In this document: in pieces, positions 1 to 8,744 of the stretch
Position numbering within the stretch: position 1 is the first letter of the stretch
Layout of the letters: each line of letters begins with the position of its first letter
Origin: Streptomyces cupreus
GTDB taxonomy: Bacteria > Actinomycetota > Actinomycetes > Streptomycetales > Streptomycetaceae
NCBI RefSeq assembly: GCF_014257025.1
Contig: NZ_JACMSF010000017.1
Location: 1 to 64,000 of the forward strand
Length of the DNA: 64,000 bases
Direction of reading: 5' to 3'
Notes under the pieces: model-generated
The model's database searches: none
Seen by the model: only the letters and a program-made list of their open reading frames with translations
What the model was told of the DNA's origin: nothing
Position numbers and translations under genes: made by a program

Positions 1-370
1 GGTAGTCGAGGAACTCCCCGTCCACGTACACCCAGGCCCCCTCCACCCGCTCGAACCGGCTCCGCTCATGCAGCGAACCGCCCCGGAAGGACGCCCTGAA
101 GGTCACGGTTCCGGTGGAGTGGAAAGCCGATCCGTCGGTCGCGGCGAGGATGTCCAGACCCGTCCACTTCATCCCCGGATCGAGATCGAGCCGCTCGGGC
201 CTGGTCCGCGGATGCCAAGTACGCAGCAGATACGGCACGTTGCCCTTCACGAAGGCGCTGTACCGGGACCGCATCAGCGCCTCGGCGGTCGGGGCCGCGG
301 CGGCACCCGAGTTATAGCGGCCGCAGCACTTCTCGTACGGCTCGGACAGGCCACAAGGGCAGGCACTCAT
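1..370 (-). CDS. YchJ family SEC-C motif protein (3' end cut by window edge)
   Basis: The reading frame runs from an ATG at 370 leftwards off the window, giving about 123 residues. The N-terminus reads CPCGLSEPYEKCCGR, the Cys-rich zinc-binding SEC-C motif typical of YchJ/UPF0225 proteins, followed by the family's conserved MRSRYSAFVKGN segment. Family members are usually about 130 residues, so only a few C-terminal residues are missing. The ATG overlaps the stop codon of the upstream M1 peptidase (ATGA at 367-370), so it is probably translationally coupled and is the third gene of the synthetase operon. The family has no well-defined biochemical role, and nothing here ties it to the synthetase beyond position. 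Confidence 0.85.
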   Translation of the reverse strand, partial: MSACPCGLSEPYEKCCGRYNSGAAAAPTAEALMRSRYSAFVKGNVPYLLRTWHPRTRPERLDLDPGMKWTGLDILAATDGSAFHSTGTVTFRASFRGGSLHERSRFERVEGAWVYVDGEFLDY

Positions 371-1827
371 GCCGACGCTCCCGTGCTCGGCGGATACGGC
401 GGCTTCACCGGCAACGCCGTCACCGGGCTCGGCAGCGGCGGCAGCGCCGTGCCGTACACCCATGCGTCGAACAGCTCCTCCAGCGGCTCGCTCGCGTACC
501 GGGCCGCGTGTGCCGTGAACGTCGTCGTGCTCACCGCACCGCCCCGGTGCAGCGCAGTCCAGCCGCGCAGCATACGGAAGAAGGCGTCGTCGCCCATCGC
601 GCAGCGCAGCGCGTGCACGGTCAGTCCGCCGCGCTCGTAGAGACGGTCGTCGAACATCAGCTTGCGGCCGGGGTCGGCCAGCTTCAGATCCTGCGGCTGC
701 GAGGCGAGCAACCGGTGTGCGGCTGCGGCGAGTTGCTGCGCCGTACGCCCGCCCGAGCGCTCCGACCACAGCCACTCGGCGTACTTCGCGAGCCCCTCGT
801 TCAGCCAGATGTGCCGCCAGTCGGCGATCGAGACACTGTTGCCGAACCACTGGTGGGCCAGCTCGTGCGCGACCAGCCGCTCCGAACCCCGCGCGCCGTC
901 CACATGGTTGGCGCCGAACAGCGACAACCCCTGTGCCTCGACGGGCACATCGAGTTCCTCCTCGGTCACCACGACCGCGTACTCGTCGAACGGGTAGGGC
1001 CCGAACAGCTCCTGGAACAGCTCCATCATCTGCGGCTGGCGCGCGAAGTCCCTTGAGAACTGGGGCAGTAGATGCGCCGGGATGTGCCCGTGCTGCGGCA
1101 CACCCCCCGGTCCCGGGTCACCCAGCAGCAGCGTCTGGTACTTGCCGATCGACAGACCGACCAGATAGCTGGACGTGGGCGCGGACTGCTCGTACACCCA
1201 GGTCGTCGTCGACGCCTTCGTCGTACGCGTGAGCAGCCGACCGCCCGCGACCACCGAGTACGCCGAGGGCGTCGTGATGGAGATCTGGTACGACGCCTTG
1301 TCGGCCGGGCGGTCGTTGCACGGGTACCAGGACGGCGCCCCGATCGGCTGGCTCGCCACCAGCGCCCCGTCCTCCAGCTCCTCCCAGCCGAGCCCGCCCC
1401 AGGGGCTGTTCACCGGCTTGGGGTTGCCCGACCAGTGCACCTCGACGGTGAAGGCGGCACCGGGCCGGATCGCCTTGGCCGGCTTCACCCGCAGCCGCCC
1501 GCCGCGGTGCGTGTAGTGCGGCTGCCGTCCGTCCAGACGGACCCGGCCGACCTTGAAGTCGGCCAGGTTCAGCTGGAACTCGGCGAGCGGGGAGCGGCCC
1601 GCGATGGCGTTGATCCGGGCCGTCCCCGACAGCCGGTTGGGGCCCGGGCGGTAGTCCAGCGCGAGTTCGTACCGGTGCACCCGGTACCGGGGATCGCCGT
1701 GGTCGGGGAAGTACGGATCCGCACCCACGGACTGCTGAACTGCCACTGCTGCGTCTGCTCCCTGCGCTGTGCTCGTACGACGTGCCTCGCCCCCCGACGT
1801 CGCACGGGCCGCGCCTACCGCCGCCAT
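367..1827 (-). CDS. M1 family zinc metallopeptidase (aminopeptidase-like)
   Basis: A 486-residue protein with the gluzincin signature HELAHQWFGN at residues 321-330 and NEGLAKY following. Zinc ligands are His321, His325 and Glu344, with Glu322 as catalytic base. The N-terminal half is the beta-rich M1 domain. The usual GAMEN exopeptidase motif is replaced by VEAQG, keeping the Glu. There is no clear signal peptide, and the protein is about half the length of PepN because it lacks the large C-terminal helical domain. The start at 1827 overlaps the end of the synthetase gene by 13 bp, so the two are coupled. In epsilon-poly-lysine producers, poly-lysine-degrading zinc aminopeptidases are, as I recall, of this family, which suggests it trims the product of the neighbouring synthetase. 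That link is inference. Confidence 0.9.
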   Translation of the reverse strand: MAAVGAARATSGGEARRTSTAQGADAAVAVQQSVGADPYFPDHGDPRYRVHRYELALDYRPGPNRLSGTARINAIAGRSPLAEFQLNLADFKVGRVRLDGRQPHYTHRGGRLRVKPAKAIRPGAAFTVEVHWSGNPKPVNSPWGGLGWEELEDGALVASQPIGAPSWYPCNDRPADKASYQISITTPSAYSVVAGGRLLTRTTKASTTTWVYEQSAPTSSYLVGLSIGKYQTLLLGDPGPGGVPQHGHIPAHLLPQFSRDFARQPQMMELFQELFGPYPFDEYAVVVTEEELDVPVEAQGLSLFGANHVDGARGSERLVAHELAHQWFGNSVSIADWRHIWLNEGLAKYAEWLWSERSGGRTAQQLAAAAHRLLASQPQDLKLADPGRKLMFDDRLYERGGLTVHALRCAMGDDAFFRMLRGWTALHRGGAVSTTTFTAHAARYASEPLEELFDAWVYGTALPPLPSPVTALPVKPPYPPSTGASA

Positions 1828-4800
1828 GCCTCGATCGGGTTGCCCAGCCAGCGCGTGTCGTCGGGAACGGACTCCGCGGCCATCACCAGCGACGCGGGAC
1901 CCAGCGTGGTGCGGGCCCCGACCGTGCTGCCGGGCAGGACGATTCCGCCAGGACCCAGCGTCGCGCCCTCACGGAGGACCACAGTATCCGTCCGCAAGAT
2001 CCGGTCGTGGAAGAGGTGCGTCTGGAGCACACAGCCCCGGTTCACCGTCGCCGCGTCCTCAAGGGTCACCAGATCCGTCTCCGGAAGCCAGTAGCTCTCC
2101 ACCCACACGCCCTTGCCGATCCGCGCGCCGAGCCCGCGCAGCCACGCCGTCATCAACGGCGTACCCGGCACGGAACCGGCCAGCCACGGCACGGCCAGCA
2201 CCTCCACGAAGGTGTCGGCCAGCTCGTTGCGCCACACGAAGCCGCTCCACAGCGGATGCTCCCCGCTGCGGTGCCGCCCGACGAGTGCCCACTTGGCGAG
2301 GATCGAGACCAGCCCCGCGACCCCGCCCGCCGCCAGCAGCACGACGCCGCCCAGCAGCCAGGCCCAGCCGCCCAGCGCGCACAGCGCGCACAGCGCCGCC
2401 ACCGTCAGCACGGCCAGCGCCGCCGAGCAGAACACCGGCACGATCCGGCACAGCTCCACCACACCGCGCGCCCACAGCAGCCGCGCCGGCGGGTCGTACG
2501 TCCGGCTCTGGTCGCCGTCGCTCGCGCTGCGCGGCAGCTTCACCGGCGGCAGCCCCAGGTACGAGGTGCCCTTCTTGGCCTTCTTCGGCGTCGCCGACAG
2601 CACCCCGACCAGACCGTCGTCCGGCACGCTCCGCCCCGGCGCCGTCATCCCCGAGTTGCCGAGGAACGCCCGCCGCCCGATCTCCGCCCGCCCGATCCGC
2701 ACCCAGCCGCCGCCCAGCTCGTACGGAGCGGTCAGCGTGTCGTCGGCCAGGAAGGCGCCCTCGCCGACCGTGGTGAGGCTCGGCAGCGCCAGCACGGTGG
2801 ACACCTCGGCGCCCTTGCCGATCCGCATCCCGAGCAGCCGCAGCCACACCGGCGTGACCAGACCGGCGTACAGCGGGAACAGCGTCTCCCGAGAGCGGTC
2901 CATGAGCTGCGTGACCGTCCAGGCCTGCCAGCCGACCCGGCTGTGCGTGGCGTACGTGCCCTCGCTCAGCCCCAGGCCCAGCAGCCGTACGGGGACCAGG
3001 ATCAGCAGCGCGTACATCAGCCCGAAGGCCAGCGTCGCCGGGACCAGCGCGAGCGCGGCACCCGTGAGGGGCGCGTCCGCGTCGACGAACGGGTACGCCA
3101 CGGCCAGCGCCGCGGCGCCGGACACCACCGGAAGCGCGCTCAGCGCCAGACCGCTCACGCCGTACAGGCCCCGCCAGAAGGCGCCCCGGCGCGGCCGGTC
3201 CTTGGGCCAGTTCCGCTTGGCCTTGCCCAGCTTCACCGCGGGCGCGCCCGCCCAGCGCTGACCGGTCGGGATCTGCCCGGTCACCGCGGAGCCCGGCGCC
3301 ACCTCGGCCCGCTTGCCGACCCGAGCGCCCGGGAAGAGCAGGCTGCGCGTGCCGACGACGGCATGGGCGCCCACCTTGACCGGGCCGATCTCCAGCCGGT
3401 CGCCGTCCAGCCAGTACCCGGACAGATCCACCTCGGACTCGACGGCCGCGCCCCGGCCGAGCTTCAGCATGCCGGTGACCGGCGGCAGCGAGTGCAGATC
3501 GACGTCCTGGCCGACCTTGGCGCCCAGCGCACGGGCGTACCGCTCCAGCCAGGACCCGGTCAGCGAGGTCGCCCCGCTGAACTCCGCGAGCCGCTCGGCG
3601 GTCCACAGCCGCAGATGGACGCTGCCACCGCGCCGGTACCGCCCTGGCTGCACGCCCCGCAGCAGCAGCCGGGCCCCGCCCGCGGCGATCCCGAGCCGCC
3701 CCGGCGGGCTGAAGAGCACCAGCCCACCGGCCACGACCAGCCACCAGGGGGCGGTCGGCAGCCAGGAGTACGCGGTCAGGACATTGCCCAGCGCGGCCAG
3801 CGGCACCATCCAGCGCAGCCCGAGCAGCGTGAAGAGGGGCAGCAGCACAAGGAGCTGGACCGCCTGCGCACGCTTCGGCACCGGGGTGATCGTCCGCCGG
3901 GAGCCGTCGTCCTGCGCGGACTCCTCCAGGTGCCGGGCCAGCTTCCGCAGTGTCGGCTGCTGGTAGATGTCGAGGACGGCCGCGCTCGGGTAGCGGGTGC
4001 GCAGCTTGGTGGTGAGCTGGGCGGCGGCCAGGCTGCTGCCGCCGATCGCGAAGAAGTCGTCGCGCGCGCTCGTCACCGGGATGCCGAGGACTTCCGTCCA
4101 CTGCTCGGCGAGCCACGCCTCGGTGCCGTAGAGCTGCTCCGCCTCGGGCGTTTCGAGGTTCTGCAGCGGCCACGGCAGGGCATTGCGGTCCACCTTGCCG
4201 CTCGTCCGCGTCGGCAGGTCCCCGACCGGTGCCAGCAGGGGCACCAGCGCGGCGGGCAGCTCGGCGCGCAGCTTCTCGACGGCGGCGGCGTGGTCCCAGC
4301 CGTCCTGCGTGACGACGTACCCGACGAGGAGCTGGTTGCCACTGCGGGCGGTGCGTACGGCGGCAGCGGCGCCGGCGGCCCCGGGCAGCGCCTGGAGCGC
4401 CGCGTCCACCTCGCCCAGCTCGATCCGCCGCCCGCCCAGCTTGATCTGCTCATCGGCCCGCCCGAGGAAGATCAGCCCCTCCCGCTCCGCCTTGACCAGG
4501 TCACCACTGCGGTACGCCCGGTCCCAGCCCAGGGACTGAAGCGGCGCGTACTTCTCCGCATCCTTCTCGGCGTCCAGATACCGGGCGAGCCCGACCCCGC
4601 CGATCACCAGCTGACCGCTGCCGCCCATCGGCACCGGCTCCCCGGCGTCGTCGACGACGGCCAGCTCCCAGCCGTTCAACGGCAGCCCGATCCGGATCGG
4701 CTCCTCGCCGGACATCAGCGACGCACAGGCCACGACGGTCGCCTCCGTCGGCCCGTAGGTGTTCCAGACCTCGCGCCCCTCGGTCACAAGACGCTGCGCC

Positions 4801-5675
4801 AGCTCGGGCGGGCAGGCCTCACCACCGAAGATCAGCAGCCGTACCTCGTTGAGGGTGTCCGGCTCCCAGAGCGAGGCCAGCGTGGGCACCGTGGAGACGA
4901 CGGTGATCTCCTGCTCGACCAGCCACGGCCCGAGATCGGCGCCGCTCCTGACCTGCGACCGGGGCACGGGCACCAGACAGGCCCCGTAGCGCCAGGCCAG
5001 CCACATCTCCTCGCAGGACGCGTCGAAGGCGACCGACAGACCCGCCATGACCCGGTCACCCGGCCCGATCGGGTCCTCGGTGAGGAACAGCGCGGCCTCG
5101 GCGTCCACGAACGCGGCGGCGTTCTCGTGCGTGACGGCCACGCCCTTGGGCTTGCCGGTCGAACCGGAGGTGAAGATGATCCAGGCGTCGTGCTCGACAC
5201 CCGGCCGCCCCGCGGGGGCCTCGGACCTCCCGTGGGCGGTGATCTCGTGACCGGCCCCGATCACGGCCCGGACATCCGCCTCGCCGAACACCAACTCGGC
5301 CCGCTCGTCCGGGTCCTCCGCGTCGACCGGCACATAGGCGGCACCGGCCGCGAGGACGGCCAGGATGGCGACGTACAGATCATTGGTCCCGGACGGCACC
5401 CGCACGCCCACCCGGTCGCCGAGGCCCACCCCGGCGTCGGCGAGCAGCCGCCGTACCCGCGCCACCTCGACGGCCAGCGCACGGTAGGTCAGCCGGGTCG
5501 TCCCGTCGTCCAGAGCGAGCTCGTCCGGGTACGACCGGACGGAGGCGTCGAGGATGTCGACGAGGGTGCGTGGAGAGGCCGCCGGGCCTCCGGAGAATCG
5601 TGCCTTGTCACCGAACCGCTCGCGGATCTCGTCGTCGAGCAGACCGAGAGCGCTGCTCTCGTGTATGGCTGCCAT
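1815..5675 (-). CDS. Pls/PosA family membrane NRPS-like synthetase, predicted lysine-activating
   Basis: A 1286-residue protein with the architecture of epsilon-poly-L-lysine synthetase. An adenylation domain covers about residues 25-500 (FTSGSTGKPKG, NTYGPTEA, YRSGDLV, GKVDRNALP). A carrier domain follows with the phosphopantetheine serine near residue 548 (FFAIGGSSL). Then come three pairs of hydrophobic segments, each followed by a hexapeptide-like soluble domain. There is no normal condensation HHxxxDG motif and no thioesterase. Aligning the pocket by eye with PheA gives the specificity letters D-A-E-S-I-G-T-V-V-K; the Glu at the third position is typical of basic substrates, and the string is close to known lysine codes. 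It probably makes a short isopeptide-linked homopolymer at the membrane. The product is unproven. It heads an operon with the M1 peptidase and YchJ. Confidence 0.88.
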   Translation of the reverse strand: MAAIHESSALGLLDDEIRERFGDKARFSGGPAASPRTLVDILDASVRSYPDELALDDGTTRLTYRALAVEVARVRRLLADAGVGLGDRVGVRVPSGTNDLYVAILAVLAAGAAYVPVDAEDPDERAELVFGEADVRAVIGAGHEITAHGRSEAPAGRPGVEHDAWIIFTSGSTGKPKGVAVTHENAAAFVDAEAALFLTEDPIGPGDRVMAGLSVAFDASCEEMWLAWRYGACLVPVPRSQVRSGADLGPWLVEQEITVVSTVPTLASLWEPDTLNEVRLLIFGGEACPPELAQRLVTEGREVWNTYGPTEATVVACASLMSGEEPIRIGLPLNGWELAVVDDAGEPVPMGGSGQLVIGGVGLARYLDAEKDAEKYAPLQSLGWDRAYRSGDLVKAEREGLIFLGRADEQIKLGGRRIELGEVDAALQALPGAAGAAAAVRTARSGNQLLVGYVVTQDGWDHAAAVEKLRAELPAALVPLLAPVGDLPTRTSGKVDRNALPWPLQNLETPEAEQLYGTEAWLAEQWTEVLGIPVTSARDDFFAIGGSSLAAAQLTTKLRTRYPSAAVLDIYQQPTLRKLARHLEESAQDDGSRRTITPVPKRAQAVQLLVLLPLFTLLGLRWMVPLAALGNVLTAYSWLPTAPWWLVVAGGLVLFSPPGRLGIAAGGARLLLRGVQPGRYRRGGSVHLRLWTAERLAEFSGATSLTGSWLERYARALGAKVGQDVDLHSLPPVTGMLKLGRGAAVESEVDLSGYWLDGDRLEIGPVKVGAHAVVGTRSLLFPGARVGKRAEVAPGSAVTGQIPTGQRWAGAPAVKLGKAKRNWPKDRPRRGAFWRGLYGVSGLALSALPVVSGAAALAVAYPFVDADAPLTGAALALVPATLAFGLMYALLILVPVRLLGLGLSEGTYATHSRVGWQAWTVTQLMDRSRETLFPLYAGLVTPVWLRLLGMRIGKGAEVSTVLALPSLTTVGEGAFLADDTLTAPYELGGGWVRIGRAEIGRRAFLGNSGMTAPGRSVPDDGLVGVLSATPKKAKKGTSYLGLPPVKLPRSASDGDQSRTYDPPARLLWARGVVELCRIVPVFCSAALAVLTVAALCALCALGGWAWLLGGVVLLAAGGVAGLVSILAKWALVGRHRSGEHPLWSGFVWRNELADTFVEVLAVPWLAGSVPGTPLMTAWLRGLGARIGKGVWVESYWLPETDLVTLEDAATVNRGCVLQTHLFHDRILRTDTVVLREGATLGPGGIVLPGSTVGARTTLGPASLVMAAESVPDDTRWLGNPIEAWRR

Positions 5676-5771
5676 CGGGTCCTCGCGTCTCGATCCCGGA
5701 AGCCTCCGGGGCGCCGGCGGGCCCGCAGGGTTGCCTGGGGTTGTCCGGTCCAGCTCCGTAACAAGCCGGAA

Positions 5772-5777
5772 ATTTTA
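5772..5777 (-). promoter_or_regulatory. Candidate -10 box for the Pls-like operon
   Basis: On the minus strand this reads TAAAAT in a short AT-rich patch about 100 bp upstream of the synthetase start, the only such patch in the 250-bp gap. No convincing -35 hexamer precedes it, so the call is weak. Confidence 0.3.
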
Positions 5778-5925
5778 GTACGACGCTAGGTCCGACCCCT
5801 TCGGACTGCCACCCGGGACCGATCTTCCGGACCGTCCGGGTGACATGGGCACGGCGGTGACCTGGCGTTTTGCGGAGGCGGGAGAGATGCCCCACACAGA
5901 GCGCCAGGTCGACTCCGGTGCGTGT

Positions 5926-6789
5926 CTACCGGGCAGAACGCTTGATGAACGTCAGCGCGGTGTCCGCGACTTCACGCCAGCCGTGATCGATGGTCAGCGC
6001 ATGACCGCGGCCCGGCATCTCGACGATCTCCGTCACCGCGTGCTCGTTGTGCAACTGCTTCTTGTACGAGGCGTTGGCGATGGCCCACGGGACGGTGTTG
6101 TCCTTCTCGCCCGAGATGATCAGCAGCGGCCCCCGGCCCTCCGCGGTGGTGTCGACCTTCACCTCGGTCCACGGGTTGAGGTTGGCAGCGGCCGCCTGGA
6201 ACAGCGGCTCGCCCGGCGTCGGCACCGCGAAGGTGTCGTACAGCTCGCGCGCCTCCTCCTCGCTCACCGCGTTGGCGAAGGAGTAGCGGAACTGCTCGAA
6301 CGTCAGCGGCACCGCACGGTGGAAGTTGGCGGGGTTGCCGAGCACCGGCCGCGCCGCGCGCAGCGAGGACAGCGGCAGCGGCAGCACTCCGCGGAACGGC
6401 GCCGGGTCGATGGCCACCGACGCCTGGGACAGCGCACGCCCGGCGATGATCTGGGTGATCAGACCGCCGAAGGAGTGTCCGACGACGACCGGCTTGCGCT
6501 CCAGCTTCCCGATCAGATCGCAGAAGTGCTGTGCCACCTGCCCGACGCTCTTGCCGGCGAACACCTCGGGATGCGCCTGCGCCTCCTCGACGGTCGCCGG
6601 GTCGTCGGGCCAGCCGGGCGTGACCGGCGCGAACCCGGCCTCCTCGAAGACGGCTGCCCACCGGTCCCAACTGGTGGGCAGCAGCCACAGGCCGTGCACG
6701 AACACGGCGGGGGTGCGGCCGGAGGCGTTGGCCCGCTCGATCTGGGCCAGATCGCGGGCGTAGGAGGCCGCGGAGTCGGGCGATGACAT
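5926..6789 (-). CDS. Alpha/beta hydrolase
   Basis: A 287-residue protein of the alpha/beta hydrolase fold. An oxyanion-side HGLW motif follows strand 3, the nucleophile elbow is GHSFGG, an acid lies in SGEKDN, and the catalytic His is in GRGHALT near the C-terminus. The ATG at 6789 was chosen because AAGGAG lies seven bases before it; a longer frame to 6900 has no ribosome binding site. No signal peptide is visible, so it is probably cytoplasmic. The substrate cannot be inferred. The preceding gene on this strand is tRNA-Leu. A 250-bp gap separates it from the synthetase operon, so it is likely a single-gene unit. Confidence 0.85.
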   Translation of the reverse strand: MSSPDSAASYARDLAQIERANASGRTPAVFVHGLWLLPTSWDRWAAVFEEAGFAPVTPGWPDDPATVEEAQAHPEVFAGKSVGQVAQHFCDLIGKLERKPVVVGHSFGGLITQIIAGRALSQASVAIDPAPFRGVLPLPLSSLRAARPVLGNPANFHRAVPLTFEQFRYSFANAVSEEEARELYDTFAVPTPGEPLFQAAAANLNPWTEVKVDTTAEGRGPLLIISGEKDNTVPWAIANASYKKQLHNEHAVTEIVEMPGRGHALTIDHGWREVADTALTFIKRSAR

Positions 6790-6976
6790 GGTCGTACTCC
6801 TTGGAGGCGAGGGCGGCGGTGTGCCGGGCTCCGGCACCGTAGGCCCGTCTGCCGGGGCCGAGTTGACTCGCCGTGCACGCGCGCGTGCCCCGGTGCGCAC
6901 GACCGGGAGGAGTCCGTGGGAAACGCGAAGTGCCGGTCGGGATCGCTCCCGGCCGGCACTCGACTGCTGTATCAGC

Positions 6977-7064
6977 TGGTGTCCGAGGGGGGACTTGAAC
7001 CCCCACGCCCGATAAAGGGCACTAGCACCTCAAGCTAGCGCGTCTGCCATTCCGCCACCCGGAC
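6977..7064 (-). tRNA. tRNA-Leu (GAG anticodon), CCA encoded
   Basis: The minus strand folds into a long-variable-arm tRNA. The acceptor arm GTCCGGG pairs with CTCGGAC with one G-U pair. The anticodon loop TTGAGGT sits on a CTAGC/GCTAG stem and gives anticodon GAG. The variable arm contains GCCC...GGGC, and the T arm is GGGGG-TTCAAGT-CCCCC. Discriminator A is followed by an encoded CCA at 6979-6977. The long variable arm and A73 are leucine features. Confidence 0.96.
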
Positions 7065-7250
7065 AAGGTGTCTGTCGTGCGGGGTTTCCCCCGCGGCGAC
7101 GAAGGAAACATTACCAGGCTTCCGAGGGTGGCCGATCACCCCCCGTCCCGGCGTGAACGGCGTGTGACGGGCGGGGGCGCTCTTGGGCCACGGCCCGTCA
7201 CAGGAGGAGGATGAAGAGGACCACCAGCAGTGACAGCGGGAGGAACCAGC

Positions 7251-8576
7251 GTGAGCGGGACGGACACGGCCAGGAGCGTCACCGGCGAGGACGAGGTTGT
7301 GGACCTCTGCCGCGAGCTGATCCAGATCGACACCAGCAACTACGGCGACCACTCGGGCCCGGGCGAGCGCAAGGCCGCCGAGTACGTGGCCGAGAAGCTC
7401 GCCGAGGTGGGCCTGGAACCGCGGATCATCGAGTCGCACAAGGGACGCGCCTCCACGGTCGCCCGGATCGAGGGCGAGGACCCCTCGCGGCCCGCGCTCC
7501 TCATCCACGGCCACACCGACGTCGTACCGGCCAACGCCGCCGACTGGACCCACCACCCCTTCTCCGGCGAGATCGCGGACGGCTGCGTGTGGGGCCGCGG
7601 CGCCGTCGACATGAAGGACATGGACGCGATGACGCTGGCCGTCGTGCGCGACCGGCTGCGCAGCGGCCGAAAGCCGCCGCGCGACATCGTGCTCGCGTTC
7701 CTCGCCGACGAGGAGGCGGGCGGCACCTACGGCGCCAAGTACCTGGTCCAGAAGCACCCGGACCTCTTCGAGGGGGTCACCGAGGCGATCGGCGAGGTCG
7801 GCGGGTTCTCCTTCACCGTCAACGAGAAGCTGCGGCTGTACCTGGTGGAGACCGCCCAGAAGGGCATGCACTGGATGCGGCTCACCGTCGACGGCACGGC
7901 GGGCCACGGCTCGATGACCAACGACGACAACGCCATCACCGAGCTGTGCGAGGCGGTCGGGCGGCTCGGGCGGCACAAGTGGCCGGTCCGGATCACCAAG
8001 ACCGTACGGTCCTTCCTCGACGAGCTGTCCGACGCGCTCGGCACCGAACTCGACCCCGAGAACATGGACGAGACCCTCGCCAAGCTCGGCGGCATCGCCA
8101 AGATGGTCGGCGCGACCCTCAAGAACTCGGCGGCGCCCACCATGCTCGGCGCCGGCTACAAGGTCAACGTCATCCCCGGCCAGGCCACCGCGCACGTCGA
8201 CGGGCGCTTCCTGCCGGGTCACGAGGAGGAGTTCCTGGCCGACCTCGACCGCATCCTCGGCCCGCGGGTGAAGCGGGAGGACGTGCACGCCGACAAGGCC
8301 CTGGAGACCGACTTCGACGGCCGGCTCGTCGACGCCATGCAGGGCGCCCTGAGCGCCGAGGACCCCATCGCGCGGGCCGTGCCGTACATGCTCTCCGGCG
8401 GCACCGACGCCAAGTCCTTCGACGATCTCGGCATCCGCTGCTTCGGCTTCGCGCCGCTCCAGCTGCCGCCGGAGCTGGACTTCGCGGGGATGTTCCACGG
8501 GGTCGACGAGCGGGTGCCCGTGGAGGGACTCAAGTTCGGCGTGCGGGTGCTCGACCGGTTCCTCGACGCGTCGTAG
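7251..8576 (+). CDS. M20 family zinc peptidase
   Basis: A 441-residue protein with the M20 di-zinc ligand set: HGHTDVVP, then GRGAVDMKD carrying the bridging Asp, then ADEEAGG with the catalytic Glu, and a C-terminal GMFHGVDERVP His motif. The central dimerisation domain contains AGHGSMTNDDNA. Members include dipeptidases and deacylases (M. tuberculosis Rv2141c type); the exact substrate is unknown. I chose the GTG at 7251 because GGGAGG lies seven bases before it; an in-frame GTG at 7230 has a poorer site. No signal peptide is present, so it is cytoplasmic. It stands alone between tRNA-Leu and the chaplins. Confidence 0.9.
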   Translation: MSGTDTARSVTGEDEVVDLCRELIQIDTSNYGDHSGPGERKAAEYVAEKLAEVGLEPRIIESHKGRASTVARIEGEDPSRPALLIHGHTDVVPANAADWTHHPFSGEIADGCVWGRGAVDMKDMDAMTLAVVRDRLRSGRKPPRDIVLAFLADEEAGGTYGAKYLVQKHPDLFEGVTEAIGEVGGFSFTVNEKLRLYLVETAQKGMHWMRLTVDGTAGHGSMTNDDNAITELCEAVGRLGRHKWPVRITKTVRSFLDELSDALGTELDPENMDETLAKLGGIAKMVGATLKNSAAPTMLGAGYKVNVIPGQATAHVDGRFLPGHEEEFLADLDRILGPRVKREDVHADKALETDFDGRLVDAMQGALSAEDPIARAVPYMLSGGTDAKSFDDLGIRCFGFAPLQLPPELDFAGMFHGVDERVPVEGLKFGVRVLDRFLDAS

Positions 8577-8700
8577 GACCCGCCCCGAATTGGCCCACTG
8601 AAACGAAACTTCAACAATCGTGCGCCCGTGCGGAATTGACTGAGAAGAGTGAATGCGACCATAAGCTCGTAGCTCCATTACTTCCTCCTCGTTACAGATC

Positions 8701-8726
8701 ATGCGATCCGCTACTTGGGATCGCAT
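8701..8726 (+). promoter_or_regulatory. Hairpin in the chpH leader just before the ribosome binding site
   Basis: ATGCGATCC at 8701-8709 is followed, after an 8-nt loop, by its exact complement GGATCGCAT at 8718-8726. The AAGGAGG ribosome binding site begins at 8734, so the hairpin ends eight bases before it and would sit in the 5' leader of the chaplin mRNA. Confidence 0.6.
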
Positions 8727-8744
8727 TGCCAACAAGGAGGAATA

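Noticed and set aside
1782..5789. Very long open frame on the plus strand opposite the Pls-like gene
   Set aside because: High-GC genes leave long open antisense frames; its translation is Arg/Pro/His-rich with no domain motif, while the minus strand has a complete synthetase. The same applies to long antisense frames at 10970-13144, 21419-23335 and 31924-34452.
7230..7250. Upstream GTG (7230) as start of the M20 peptidase
   Set aside because: It lacks a good ribosome binding site, whereas GGGAGG precedes the in-frame GTG at 7251 at ideal spacing.
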